From Ciceribacter thiooxidans (GTDB lineage Bacteria; Pseudomonadota; Alphaproteobacteria; Rhizobiales; Rhizobiaceae), in contig NZ_CP059896.1 of the NCBI RefSeq assembly GCF_014126615.1, forward strand, positions 3,358,501-3,422,500: a stretch of 64,000 nucleotides of DNA, in the 5' to 3' direction. A program made the position numbers and the translations under genes. Shown here one piece after another: positions 8,996 through 17,760 of the stretch (its first letter is position 1; each line of letters starts with the position of its first letter). The notes beneath the pieces were generated by a model, which worked only from the letters and a program-made list of their open reading frames with translations, had not been told where the DNA came from and searched no databases.

Positions 8996-9685
8996 TTGCG
9001 TTACGCACTCTATTTCACGCCACCCGAGCATGACCCGCTGTCGCGGGCAGCAGCGCACTGGCTCGGTCGTGATCCATTCGATGGATCGGCCCTGCCGACA
9101 CCGGAAGTCGAGGGATTCGATGCCGCAGAAATGGCCGACGTCACCGCAGAGCCGCGACGCTACGGTTTCCACGCAACATTGAAGCCACCCTTTGCCCTTG
9201 CAGCGGGCCGGAGCGAAGGCGAGCTCGTCGACGCACTGGGGCGCTTCTGCGGGCAGGCACCGACCTTTACGATCCCCTCGGCGGTGATCGGGCAACTCGG
9301 CCACTTCTTCGCGCTCGTTCCAGAGCAGCCATTTACGCCGCTGCAGGCATTTGCCGCCGAGATCGTCGAGGTCTTCGAGCCTTATCGGGCACCGTTGACC
9401 GACGCGGATATGGCGCGGCGCAAACCCGAAACATTGAGCGAGACCGAACGCGCCAATCTGGTTCGCTGGGGCTACCCGTACGTCATGGACGAATTCCGCT
9501 TCCACATGACGCTGACCGGGCCGGTCAAGGCGGAACGCGCGACGGCCATGCGCGACCTTCTCAACAGTCGCTTTGCCGACTTCGTCGGTCGCCCACTCAG
9601 CATTTCCGGCCTCGCGCTCTACGTCGAAAAAGAGCGTGGAATGCCATTCACCATTCATTCCTGGCTGCCTCTGTCCGGCGCCTGA
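8996..9685 (+). CDS. DUF1045 protein, 2H-phosphoesterase-like, phosphonate-cluster associated
   Basis: This 229-residue protein belongs to the DUF1045 family found in C-P lyase operons. It has the two histidine motifs of the 2H phosphoesterase fold, H59-A-T (YGFHATLKPPF) and H170-M-T (FRFHMTLTGP). E. coli uses PhnP to open the cyclic ribose phosphate made by PhnJ; no PhnP-like gene is visible here, so this protein is a reasonable candidate for a related phosphoester step, but that is inference. The start is TTG with AAGGA 8 bases upstream; no ATG is available in frame nearby. phnM follows after 19 bases. Confidence 0.85.
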   Translation: MRYALYFTPPEHDPLSRAAAHWLGRDPFDGSALPTPEVEGFDAAEMADVTAEPRRYGFHATLKPPFALAAGRSEGELVDALGRFCGQAPTFTIPSAVIGQLGHFFALVPEQPFTPLQAFAAEIVEVFEPYRAPLTDADMARRKPETLSETERANLVRWGYPYVMDEFRFHMTLTGPVKAERATAMRDLLNSRFADFVGRPLSISGLALYVEKERGMPFTIHSWLPLSGA

Positions 9686-9704
9686 TCGAAAGGACAACCG
9701 ACCG

Positions 9705-10844
9705 ATGACCACCGAAGCAGTATTCACCAATGCCCGTATTGTCCTGGACGACGATATCATTTCCGGCACGCTCATCGTCCGCGACGGCCGTATTGCCGAG
9801 CTTTCGGAAGGCTCGACGGCATCCGGCGAGGATATGGAAGGGGACTATATCCTGCCGGGCCTGGTCGAATTGCACACCGACCACTTGGAGGCCCACTACT
9901 CGCCGCGGCCGGGCGTGCGCTGGGACAAGATCTCGGCGATCCAGGCACATGACGCCCAGGTCGTGACGTCCGGCATCACCACGGTTTTCGATTGCCTGCG
10001 CATGGGGTCTGATGAGGACGGCGGCTTCGACAAAGGCGAAATGCGCGAGATGGCCGACGCCATACAGACGGCCGAGCGTGAAGACCGGCTGCGCGCCGAA
10101 CACCTTCTGCACCTGCGCTGCGAAGTGTCCGCTCCCGATGTCCTCGATCACTTTTCTGACTTTGAGAGCGATCCACATGTCCGCTTGGTCTCGTTGATGG
10201 ACCATGCGCCGGGGCAGCGTCAGTTCCAGACGATGGAACAGTATACCCTCTATTATAAAAAGAAGCGTGGCCTCTCGGAGGATGCGTTCGCACAGTTCGT
10301 CGCCCGCCGTCAGGAATCCTCCGCGCGCTATGCGGCCCCACACCGTAACACCCTGGCCAAGACCTGTGCGGAACGCGGCATCACGATCGCAAGCCACGAC
10401 GACGCAACGCTCGACCACGTGGACGAGGCGATCGGCTATGGCGTCAGGCTTGCGGAGTTCCCAACGAGCTTCGACGCGGCCGAAGCTTCCCACAAAGCGG
10501 GAATGAGTGTGCTGATGGGCGCTCCCAACATCGTTCGCGGCAAGTCCCATTCCGGCAATATTGCCGCCCGCGATCTCGCGGAGCGCGGTGTTCTGGACGT
10601 CCTCTCGTCGGATTATGTACCGCTCAGCCTGTTGCACGCTCCCTTCGTACTCGCCGATGCTCTGCCGAACCTGTCTCTGCCGAAGGCGCTCGCCATGGTG
10701 ACGGCGACACCCGCCAAGACGGTCGGACTTTCCGACCGCGGTCGTATTGCAGAAGGACTCCGAGCCGATCTGGTGCGCGTGCGCCGGCAGTCCGGAGTGC
10801 CGGTCGTGCGTGCCGTCTGGCGCGAAGGACGACGGGTCGCCTGA
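9705..10844 (+). CDS. phnM: PhnM, ribose-phosphonate triphosphate diphosphatase
   Basis: PhnM (379 residues) is an amidohydrolase-fold enzyme that removes pyrophosphate from ribose 1-phosphonate 5-triphosphate, making the substrate of PhnJ. The metal site is visible as H57-T-D-H60 (ELHTDHLEAHYSPRPG), a later histidine in ASHDDATLDH and the aspartate in SSDYVP. I chose ATG 9705, preceded by AAAGGA at 9689-9694; the frame continues further upstream into the previous gene. Its stop overlaps the phnN start by one base (TGATG). Confidence 0.95.
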   Translation: MTTEAVFTNARIVLDDDIISGTLIVRDGRIAELSEGSTASGEDMEGDYILPGLVELHTDHLEAHYSPRPGVRWDKISAIQAHDAQVVTSGITTVFDCLRMGSDEDGGFDKGEMREMADAIQTAEREDRLRAEHLLHLRCEVSAPDVLDHFSDFESDPHVRLVSLMDHAPGQRQFQTMEQYTLYYKKKRGLSEDAFAQFVARRQESSARYAAPHRNTLAKTCAERGITIASHDDATLDHVDEAIGYGVRLAEFPTSFDAAEASHKAGMSVLMGAPNIVRGKSHSGNIAARDLAERGVLDVLSSDYVPLSLLHAPFVLADALPNLSLPKALAMVTATPAKTVGLSDRGRIAEGLRADLVRVRRQSGVPVVRAVWREGRRVA

Positions 10845-11485
10845 TGACGAGCGGGGCGTTCATATCTTCGACCGGTAGACTTCCTGGTACGTTCGTGGCG
10901 GTCGTCGGGCCGAGCGGGGCCGGCAAGGACAGTCTGATCTCATATGCTCAAGGGCGTCTTGCAGCGCGGCCGGACATCCACTTCGTGCGTCGCCTGATCA
11001 CGCGCGACGGCAATGCCGGCGGCGAAGATCACCTCGCCGTAACCTCGGAGGACTTCGAGGACATGCGTGAGAAAGGAGGCTTTGCCGTTCATTGGGACGC
11101 CCATGGCCTTCGCTACGGAATACCGGCTTCCGTCAATGATGAACTGGCACGCGGGCATATAATCGTTGCCAACGGCTCCCGCTCGGCTCTCAACGACTTC
11201 GCCGAGGTTTTTCCGCGATTGCTCGTGGTGAACGTCGTCGCGAGAGCGGATATTCTCGCACACCGCCTGCAGCAGCGCGGCAGGGAGACCGAGGCCGATG
11301 TCGGCAACCGGCTGGAGCGAGGCTCTCTCCTAATTCCAGAGGGTTTCCGGACCGTGACAATCGACAACAGCGGCCCTCTTGCTGATGCGGGGGAGCGACT
11401 GACGGGGGTGCTCGTGGATCTGCTCTCGGAGCGCACTGGTGTCGCCCGAGGTTCAGGCTGGATCTCCGAACCGCTCGATCGATGA
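10844..11485 (+). CDS. phnN: PhnN, ribose 1,5-bisphosphate phosphokinase
   Basis: PhnN (213 residues) phosphorylates ribose 1,5-bisphosphate to PRPP, returning the sugar of the C-P lyase pathway to nucleotide synthesis. The guanylate-kinase-like P-loop GPSGAGKDS is at 22-30 and the IHFVRRLITRD segment matches the family. It is the last gene of the phn cluster. Its final 33 bases overlap the 3' end of pcaB on the other strand, and no intrinsic terminator is visible between them, so the two operons can transcribe into each other. Confidence 0.93.
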   Translation: MTSGAFISSTGRLPGTFVAVVGPSGAGKDSLISYAQGRLAARPDIHFVRRLITRDGNAGGEDHLAVTSEDFEDMREKGGFAVHWDAHGLRYGIPASVNDELARGHIIVANGSRSALNDFAEVFPRLLVVNVVARADILAHRLQQRGRETEADVGNRLERGSLLIPEGFRTVTIDNSGPLADAGERLTGVLVDLLSERTGVARGSGWISEPLDR

Positions 11486-12508
11486 AAGCAAGGCGCTCCC
11501 GTGGAGGAGCGAAAGGCCAGACGCTTCAATCATCTGCGGCATAAGCAGCCATTCCAGCGTCCAGGCGCTGCCCGAGCGTTCCTGTTCATGCACGAGCGCT
11601 TGATGGACACCGGCGAGCAGGGTTGCATTGTACCGGGCAAGTGCGACGAGTATCTCGGCCCTTACGGGGTTTTGCTTGTGCGGCATGGCGGATGAACCTC
11701 CACCTCCCGAAATCTCCGCCTCGTCGATGCCGTTCTGGACCATGAGCACCAGATCCTGCCCGATCTTTCCGAAGGCACCGGTGAGACGGGACAGGAAGCC
11801 GGCGAAATCTGCAATCCGCCCCCTGTCGGTATGCGGGACGTAATCGGGCGCCAAGAGGCCGAGATTGCGCGCCATCGACTGCCGCACGGCGAAAATCTTG
11901 TCGTCGAACTTCTCCGATGTCCCCGCCGCACCGGCGAGCGTCAGGATCAGGACACGTTCACGCTGGCGCGGTAGTTCGGCCGCCAAATGCTGCAAAGGGC
12001 TCTTCCAGGTTTTCAGCCGGTCACCGACCGTGATCGGCACCGCTGCCTGCATGCGTGTCCGCCCCATCAAACGGTTTCCGCCGAAACGCGACTGAAGCAC
12101 ATCGAGCTGCGATAGGACACTTGATAGCCGGCTATTAAAAACATCGAGAACGAAGGCGAGCTTCAGGGCCATAGCAGTATCGATGACGTCCTGGCTGGTC
12201 ACGCCGAGGTGGATGAACCTGCCATGCGGTTCGCCGACAGCATTGCGCAGCTGCCGGACCAGCTCGGGGACGACGACACCATCGCGTGCCGTTGCGCTCG
12301 TCAGTTCTTCCATGTCCGGAACAAGACGCGTGCAGACGGATTCGATCGCGGCAGCTGCTTCCTCGTCCACCATGCCGGCTATGGCCTGAGCCCGAACAAG
12401 CTCTATCTCGAAGCGCAGCATGGCGCGCACATCGGCAGCGGTACCCAGCGCATCGGCGATTTCATTGTCGCCGAGCAGGCCGCCGAGGAAAGTGAGCCCG
12501 GCGAGCAT
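11453..12508 (-). CDS. pcaB: PcaB, 3-carboxy-cis,cis-muconate cycloisomerase
   Basis: PcaB converts beta-carboxymuconate to gamma-carboxymuconolactone in protocatechuate breakdown. The 351-residue product carries the fumarase/aspartase superfamily signature GGSSAMPHKQNPV and the HLGVTSQDV helix, with LAGLTFLGGLLGD at the N-terminus. The start is either ATG 12508 or GTG 12514; the GTG overlaps the pcaF stop and sits 5 bases after GGAG, so translation is coupled either way. It is the distal gene of the pca operon, separated from pcaG by pcaI, J and F, unlike the usual rhizobial pcaDCHGB order. Its 3' end overlaps phnN by 33 bases. Confidence 0.92.
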   Translation of the reverse strand: MLAGLTFLGGLLGDNEIADALGTAADVRAMLRFEIELVRAQAIAGMVDEEAAAAIESVCTRLVPDMEELTSATARDGVVVPELVRQLRNAVGEPHGRFIHLGVTSQDVIDTAMALKLAFVLDVFNSRLSSVLSQLDVLQSRFGGNRLMGRTRMQAAVPITVGDRLKTWKSPLQHLAAELPRQRERVLILTLAGAAGTSEKFDDKIFAVRQSMARNLGLLAPDYVPHTDRGRIADFAGFLSRLTGAFGKIGQDLVLMVQNGIDEAEISGGGGSSAMPHKQNPVRAEILVALARYNATLLAGVHQALVHEQERSGSAWTLEWLLMPQMIEASGLSLLHGSALLSSIERFGDPA

Positions 12509-12510
12509 GT

Positions 12511-13716
12511 TCACACCCGCTCCAGAGCGATCGCGATGCCCTGGCCGACGCCGATGCACATCGCTGAAAGGGCGTACCGACCGCCGGATAAGGCGAGCTC
12601 GAGAGCCGCCGTGCCGGTGATGCGGGCGCCCGACATACCGAGCGGATGCCCGAGCGCGATTGCCCCGCCGTTGCGGTTGACCCGTGGGTCGTCATCGGAG
12701 AGGCCGAGCTGCCGAAGCGTGGCAAGTGCCTGGCTTGCGAAGGCTTCGTTGAGCTCGATGGCGTCGAACTGCTCGATCTTCATTCCAAGGCGGGTCATCA
12801 AGGCCTGCGACGCCGGCGCAGGGCCGATGCCCATGACACGCGGCGGCACGCCGGCTGCCGCCCCGCCGAGGATGCGGGCGACGGGCGTCAGGCCGTGCCG
12901 GCGCGCTGCCTTTTCCGAGGCGATAATGAGAGCTGCGGCACCATCGTTGACGCCCGACGCATTCCCCGCCGTGACGGTGGCTCCGTGCAGCTGGTTGACA
13001 GACTTCAGGCGCGCGAGCGCTTCCAGGTTCGTGGCGCGTGGATGCTCGTCACGATCAATAAGCACATCCTCCCCTTTCCGCTGCGGAACGGTCACGCCCG
13101 TAATCTCCTTCGACAGACGGCCGCTCGCCTGGGCAGCTGCCGCCTTTGCCTGACTACGGACGGCGAAGGCATCCTGATCCTCCCGCGCAATGCCGCATTC
13201 GATGGCTACATTGTCGCCCGTTTCAGGCATCGAGTCGACACCGTACCGGCGCTTCATCAGCGGGTTGACGAACCTCCAGCCGATGGTGGTGTCGTAGATC
13301 TCCGCATGGCGGGAAAAGGCAGTGTCCGCCTTGGGCATAACGAAGGGCGCGCGGCTCATGCTCTCGACGCCGCCGGCTATCAACAGATCCGCCTCGCCCG
13401 ATTTGATGGCGCGTGCGGCGGTAATGACCGCATCCATACCCGAACCGCACAGGCGATTGATGGTGGTACCGCTGACCGTTACCGGTAATCCGGCGAGAAG
13501 CAGCGACATGCGCGCCACGTTGCGATTGTCCTCGCCAGCCTGATTGGCACAGCCGAGGATCACATCGTCGACGGCTTCCCAATCAATCGAGGCATGCCGC
13601 TCCATCAGTGCCTTCAGCGGCACGGCGCCGAGATCATCGGCGCGGACAGAAGACAGCGAACCGCCGAAGCGGCCGATAGGCGTCCGAATATAGTCGCAGA
13701 CAAAGGCGTCGGTCAT
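12511..13716 (-). CDS. pcaF: PcaF, beta-ketoadipyl-CoA thiolase
   Basis: A 401-residue thiolase, the usual length for PcaF. The acylated cysteine is C90 in TINRLCGSGMDAV, the catalytic histidine is in GHPLGMSGARI and the second cysteine is in MCIGVGQGIA near the C-terminus. It cleaves beta-ketoadipyl-CoA to succinyl-CoA and acetyl-CoA, the last step of the pathway. I chose ATG 13716 (MTDAFVCDYIRTP). It follows pcaJ by 10 bases. A generic acetyl-CoA acetyltransferase cannot be excluded from sequence alone, but the neighbours decide for PcaF. Confidence 0.93.
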   Translation of the reverse strand: MTDAFVCDYIRTPIGRFGGSLSSVRADDLGAVPLKALMERHASIDWEAVDDVILGCANQAGEDNRNVARMSLLLAGLPVTVSGTTINRLCGSGMDAVITAARAIKSGEADLLIAGGVESMSRAPFVMPKADTAFSRHAEIYDTTIGWRFVNPLMKRRYGVDSMPETGDNVAIECGIAREDQDAFAVRSQAKAAAAQASGRLSKEITGVTVPQRKGEDVLIDRDEHPRATNLEALARLKSVNQLHGATVTAGNASGVNDGAAALIIASEKAARRHGLTPVARILGGAAAGVPPRVMGIGPAPASQALMTRLGMKIEQFDAIELNEAFASQALATLRQLGLSDDDPRVNRNGGAIALGHPLGMSGARITGTAALELALSGGRYALSAMCIGVGQGIAIALERV

Positions 13717-13726
13717 GATGAAATCC

Positions 13727-14416
13727 TTAGAGTGCCGGCACGACAAGTTCGGCGACCGCACGGTCAGTATGGAGTTTCGCGCCGGTCATGGCCTGGAGTT
13801 CATCCATGGTCATGGCTGCCAATTTTTCCCGCACCACAAACCTGCCGCCGACAATGTCAATGACTGCATGGCTCGTATAGACACGGGTGATGCATCCGAC
13901 ACCGGTCAGCGGAAACGTGCAGCGCTCGACGAGTTTCGGCTGGCCATCCTTGGTGACGTGTTCGGTGATAACAAAAACCTGCTTCGCCCCGTGTACGAGA
14001 TCCATGGCGCCGCCCACCGCCGGCACGCCCTTGGACCCGACCCGCCAATTCGCCAAGTCGCCGTTCTGGGCAACCTGGTATGCACCGAGAATGGCGACGT
14101 CCAGGTGTCCGCCACGCACCATGGCGAAGCTGTCGGCATGGTGAAAGAAGGACGCCCCGGGTTTCAGCGTCACCGCCTTCTTGCCGGCATTGATGAGGTC
14201 CCAGTCTTCCTCGCCTTCCGGTGGCGGCTCGCCGAAATTCAGGATGCCGTTCTCCGTGTGGAAAATGGCTTCTCTGCCCTCAGGCTGGTAGCGGGCGACC
14301 ATTTCGGGAAAGCCGATCCCGAGATTGACATAGGCGCCGTCGGCGATGTCCTGGGCGGCGCGCCAGGCTATCTGGGCGTTGGAGAGTTTCTTTTCTTCGC
14401 GCGCAACGGTCGTCAT
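13727..14416 (-). CDS. pcaJ: PcaJ, 3-oxoadipate CoA-transferase beta subunit
   Basis: The 229-residue beta subunit of the succinyl-CoA:3-oxoadipate CoA-transferase. The family motif around the catalytic glutamate is visible (HTENGILNFGEPP), together with YVNLGIGFPEMV in the N-terminal region. With PcaI it transfers CoA from succinyl-CoA to beta-ketoadipate. Its ATG overlaps the pcaI stop (ATGA), which is typical of the two subunits of this heteromer. The next gene in the operon is pcaF. Confidence 0.94.
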   Translation of the reverse strand: MTTVAREEKKLSNAQIAWRAAQDIADGAYVNLGIGFPEMVARYQPEGREAIFHTENGILNFGEPPPEGEEDWDLINAGKKAVTLKPGASFFHHADSFAMVRGGHLDVAILGAYQVAQNGDLANWRVGSKGVPAVGGAMDLVHGAKQVFVITEHVTKDGQPKLVERCTFPLTGVGCITRVYTSHAVIDIVGGRFVVREKLAAMTMDELQAMTGAKLHTDRAVAELVVPAL

Positions 14417-15120
14417 GCGTAGACCACTCCGGCTCGGATGAGCACTTCTTCCTGTTGCGGATCAGCGACCTCAACGACGGCGTTCACGAAGATGCCTGGT
14501 GTGACCACGTGTTCGGGATCGATACCGCCGGCAGGCACGATCCTGGTGACCTGCGCGATCGTTCTCGCCGCCGCCATGCACATCAATGGATTGAAGTTGC
14601 GGCCGGCCTTGTTGTAGGTGAGATTGCCGTGTGTGTCGCCGAGCTCGGCCTTGACGATCGCAAAATCGGCCTTGAGCCAACGTTCCTGGACATAGTGCCG
14701 ACCGTCGAATTCGGCGACGGGCTTGCCCTCCGCGAGTTCGGTGCCGTAGGCCGTAGGCGTATAGAAGGCCGGGATGCCGGCGCCGCCGGCGCGGATACGT
14801 TCTGCAAGCGTGCCCTGCGGCACCAGTTCGAGCTCGATCTCGCCGGCGAGATACTTTTCCGTGAAGGCGCGTGGGTCGGATGAGCGTGGAAAAGAACAGA
14901 TCATCTTTCGCACCATGCCCGCATCGATCATGGCAGCAATGCCGATGCGGCCGTTGCCGGCATTGTTGTTTATGACCGTCAGGTTCTTCGGCCCCTTGTC
15001 GATCAGCGCGTGAATCAGCTCGATCGGAGCCCCGGAACCACCGAAGCCACCAATCATCACGGTGGCGTCGTCACCGATTTCGGCAACGGCCTCGACCAGG
15101 TCTGCAATTGTCTTGTTCAT
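14413..15120 (-). CDS. pcaI: PcaI, 3-oxoadipate CoA-transferase alpha subunit
   Basis: The 235-residue alpha subunit shows the CoA-transferase family I glycine-rich loop MIGGFGGSGAP near residue 25-35 and the later NKAGRNFNPLMCMAA segment. It forms the CoA-transferase with PcaJ. I chose ATG 15120 (MNKTIADLV), preceded on the minus strand by AAGGGG; upstream in-frame codons are less conserved-looking. It lies 66 bases downstream of pcaG, the widest gap inside the operon, and could mark where the pcaIJF unit was joined. Confidence 0.93.
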   Translation of the reverse strand: MNKTIADLVEAVAEIGDDATVMIGGFGGSGAPIELIHALIDKGPKNLTVINNNAGNGRIGIAAMIDAGMVRKMICSFPRSSDPRAFTEKYLAGEIELELVPQGTLAERIRAGGAGIPAFYTPTAYGTELAEGKPVAEFDGRHYVQERWLKADFAIVKAELGDTHGNLTYNKAGRNFNPLMCMAAARTIAQVTRIVPAGGIDPEHVVTPGIFVNAVVEVADPQQEEVLIRAGVVYA

Positions 15121-15186
15121 TTGAAGGCCCCTTCCGGCCCGTCTGGCAATGCCCACAATCGACGTACCGAAGATGAAGTCGCGGGT

Positions 15187-15804
15187 TCAGATATCGAAGA
15201 ACACCGTTTCGTTCTCGCCCTGGAGATGTATGTCGAAGGTGTAGGTGTCGCCCTCACGGTCAGCAATCAGGGTCGGAACCCGTACCCTGTGCTCGATGCG
15301 CGCGAGTACCGGATCAGCGGCATTGGCTTCTGCTTCGTCCGCGAAATACATGCGGGTATGAAGGCCGATATTGATGCCACGTGCGACGATCCAGAAGGTG
15401 ATGTGCGGCGCCATCAGTCGGCCGTCGCGGAAAGGGACGCGTCCCGGCTTGACCGTCTCGAAGACGTATTCGCCGGTCTCCATGTCGGCCGGACAGCGGC
15501 CCCAGCCGGCAAAGTCCGGATCCGCCTTTCCGCGCGTCTCCGAGGGGCTGTTGTAGAGCCCGTCGGCGTCGGCTTGCCATATCTCGACCAGCGCGTCCTT
15601 GAGGGGCGTGCCGGATCCGTCGATGACACGGCCGCGGATGGTGATGCGCTCACCCCTTGTGCGTTCGTTGTAGAGCGGACCGGACCCGAGGTCCTTTTCG
15701 AACACTCCTTCGATCCCGGTAAAATTGGGCGTGCAACCGATATGAACATAAGGACCGGCCGTCTGCGACGGTGATTCCTTCAGATAGCCGAGCGGCTGAA
15801 CCAT
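15187..15804 (-). CDS. pcaG: PcaG, protocatechuate 3,4-dioxygenase alpha subunit
   Basis: PcaG (205 residues) is the alpha subunit of the intradiol dioxygenase that opens protocatechuate between its two hydroxyls. It has the family features QTAGPYVHIG near residue 13-22 and RGRVIDGSGTPLKDALVEIWQAD in the centre, and lacks the full set of iron ligands found in the beta subunit, as usual. ATG 15804 gives the standard length. Only one base separates it from the pcaH stop, so the two subunits are co-translated. Confidence 0.95.
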   Translation of the reverse strand: MVQPLGYLKESPSQTAGPYVHIGCTPNFTGIEGVFEKDLGSGPLYNERTRGERITIRGRVIDGSGTPLKDALVEIWQADADGLYNSPSETRGKADPDFAGWGRCPADMETGEYVFETVKPGRVPFRDGRLMAPHITFWIVARGINIGLHTRMYFADEAEANAADPVLARIEHRVRVPTLIADREGDTYTFDIHLQGENETVFFDI

Positions 15805-15805
15805 C

Positions 15806-16546
15806 TCAGTTGCCCTCCTTGCGGTTGTCGAACATCGTCGAACGCCGTCCGCGCAGGACGATGTCGAACTTGTAGGCGCGCATATCCATCGGGATCGTCG
15901 CGTTGAGGTCGAGCGGTGCAATAAGGCGTTTGATCGCCTCCTCGTCCGGAATCGTCTTCACGATCGGGCAAATCCAGATCAACGGATCGCCTTCGAAATA
16001 CATCTGCGTAATCAGCCGCTGGGCGAAGCCGTGGCCGAAGACCGAGAAGTGGATGTGCGCCGGACGCCAGTCGTTGACGCCGTTCGGCCATGGATACGGA
16101 CCCGGCTTGATCGTCTTGAACCAGTAGTAACCGTCCTCGTCCGTTACGGTCCGGCCGACACCACCGAAGTTCGGATCCAGAGCCGCGAGGTAGGTTTCCT
16201 TCTTGTGGCGGTAGCGTCCTCCCGCATTCGCCTGCCAGAATTCCACGAGAGCTCCCGCGACCCCCCTGCCGCGCTCATCGAGGACTCGCCCGTGCACGAG
16301 GATGCGCTGGCCGATCGGACTTTCACCGGCGCGCGCATAGTTCTGGATGAGATCGTTATCGAACTCGTTCAGCATGTTGTGGCCAAAGACCGGCCCGGTG
16401 ATCTCGCTTTTCGTACCTTCCAGCGAAATCAGTGCGCGCTGGGGTGAGCGCAGGACGGTGGTCTTGTACCATGGCGTATACGCCGGCGGATGCATCTCGC
16501 GATCACGGGGGAAGAATATCCCAGTCTCAGGCATGGTGTTCTTCAC
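15806..16546 (-). CDS. pcaH: PcaH, protocatechuate 3,4-dioxygenase beta subunit
   Basis: PcaH is the catalytic subunit holding the non-haem Fe(III). The intradiol motif [20 protein letters not shown] is present, as are the histidine ligands in [10 protein letters not shown] and the tyrosine-rich stretch DGYYWFKT. I favour GTG 16546 because GGAGGAG lies 4 bases upstream of it on the minus strand; the ATG at 16534 (MPETGIFF) is 18 bases from that site. The start overlaps the pcaC end by 20 bases (8 if the ATG is used). The GTG start gives 246 residues. Confidence 0.93.
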   Translation of the reverse strand: MKNTMPETGIFFPRDREMHPPAYTPWYKTTVLRSPQRALISLEGTKSEITGPVFGHNMLNEFDNDLIQNYARAGESPIGQRILVHGRVLDERGRGVAGALVEFWQANAGGRYRHKKETYLAALDPNFGGVGRTVTDEDGYYWFKTIKPGPYPWPNGVNDWRPAHIHFSVFGHGFAQRLITQMYFEGDPLIWICPIVKTIPDEEAIKRLIAPLDLNATIPMDMRAYKFDIVLRGRRSTMFDNRKEGN

Positions 16547-16961
16547 GTCTCTCCTCCGTCCCGCTTTCCTGCTGGCCCATTTCATCCAGTACCGCCTTGG
16601 CCACCTTTATAGCGCTATTAGCGGCCGGCACGCCGGCATATATCGCGACGTGGAGCAGCGTTTCCATGATGTCCTCCTTCGTCGCGCCGGTGTTGACCGT
16701 CGCCCGAACGTGGAGAGCGACTTCCTCCTGGTGTCCTAGTGCAGCGAGCAACGCGATGGTGACCATTGAACGCTCGCGCTTGGTCCAGGTCGGTCGGGAC
16801 CAGACATGGCCCCAGGCAGCCTCGGTTATGAGATTCTGAAAAGGTTCGTCAAAGGCTGACCTCTGTGCCTCGGTCCGGTTCACATAACCGTCTCCGAGCA
16901 CCTGCCGGCGGGTGGCCATGCCCTCGCGGTAACGCAGAGACTTCTCGGCGGCCTCGTTCAT
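16527..16961 (-). CDS. pcaC: PcaC, 4-carboxymuconolactone decarboxylase
   Basis: A small (144-residue) alkylhydroperoxidase-D-like protein with the carboxymuconolactone decarboxylase features: [21 protein letters not shown] and a helix [23 protein letters not shown] (split here only for description). It decarboxylates gamma-carboxymuconolactone to beta-ketoadipate enol-lactone. AGGA precedes ATG 16961 by 6 bases. It follows pcaD after 10 bases and is a stand-alone protein, not the PcaCD (PcaL) fusion seen in some bacteria. Confidence 0.94.
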   Translation of the reverse strand: MNEAAEKSLRYREGMATRRQVLGDGYVNRTEAQRSAFDEPFQNLITEAAWGHVWSRPTWTKRERSMVTIALLAALGHQEEVALHVRATVNTGATKEDIMETLLHVAIYAGVPAANSAIKVAKAVLDEMGQQESGTEERREEHHA

Positions 16962-16971
16962 GGACGTCCTT

Positions 16972-17760
16972 TCATGCCTTCCTGACAAAGGGTTCGATCA
17001 ACGCGGCCAGCCGCTGTGGCTGCTCAACGCAGGGAATGTGCCCGCATCCTTCGATGATTTCGAAGCGGGCGCCGGGGATCATGTCGGCCATGCCGCGGAC
17101 GAGGTCCGGTGGAGTGGACCCGTCCTGATCGCCGACGACGCACAGCGTGGGGACGGTGATCGTCGGCGGGATTGCGGAAAGGTCCGTATCGCGGATCGCC
17201 TCGCAGGCCCCGATATAGGCAGGTGCCGACTGGCGCTCCAGCATCAGACGATAACCCACGACATCCGTCCGGCGGTTCTTGTGGAACGACGGCGTGAACC
17301 AACGCTCCATGACGCTGTCACCGATACCGGCAAGTCCGCCTTTGCGGATCGCTTCGATCCGGCTGTCCCAAGTCTCTGCAGTACCGATCTTCGGCCCGGT
17401 GTCGCAGAGCACCAGTTTGCGCACCAGATCCGGACGTTTGCGCCAGAGACCCTGCGCGATCATTCCGCCAATCGAGAGGCCACAGAAGACGGCTTTGTCG
17501 ATACCGACATGATCAACGAGACCGACGAGGTCGTCGACGAGGTCCTCCATTCCAAGCCCGGCTGCGCCGAGACCGGTAAGCCCGTGGCCACGGGAATCGT
17601 AGAGGAGAACCGAGATGTCGTCGCCAAGTTCATCAAAGAGCGGCAACCAAATGCGAAAATCCGTCCCTAACGAGTTGGAAAAGACGATGGTGTGCTTGGC
17701 ACCGGGATCACCGATGAACTCGTAATGAACCGTAATTCCATTGATCGCGGCAAAGGCCAT
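16972..17760 (-). CDS. pcaD: PcaD, beta-ketoadipate enol-lactone hydrolase
   Basis: The 262-residue alpha/beta hydrolase has nucleophile S96 in the elbow GLSIGG, the oxyanion region FSNSLGTD, an aspartate in VVGDQDGSTPP and the catalytic histidine in GCGHIPCVEQP. It hydrolyses beta-ketoadipate enol-lactone to beta-ketoadipate. It is the first gene of the operon; GGAGAAAATC precedes ATG 17760 on the minus strand. The intergenic region shared with pcaQ is only 90 bases. The frame is open further upstream but no supported start is there. Confidence 0.95.
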   Translation of the reverse strand: MAFAAINGITVHYEFIGDPGAKHTIVFSNSLGTDFRIWLPLFDELGDDISVLLYDSRGHGLTGLGAAGLGMEDLVDDLVGLVDHVGIDKAVFCGLSIGGMIAQGLWRKRPDLVRKLVLCDTGPKIGTAETWDSRIEAIRKGGLAGIGDSVMERWFTPSFHKNRRTDVVGYRLMLERQSAPAYIGACEAIRDTDLSAIPPTITVPTLCVVGDQDGSTPPDLVRGMADMIPGARFEIIEGCGHIPCVEQPQRLAALIEPFVRKA

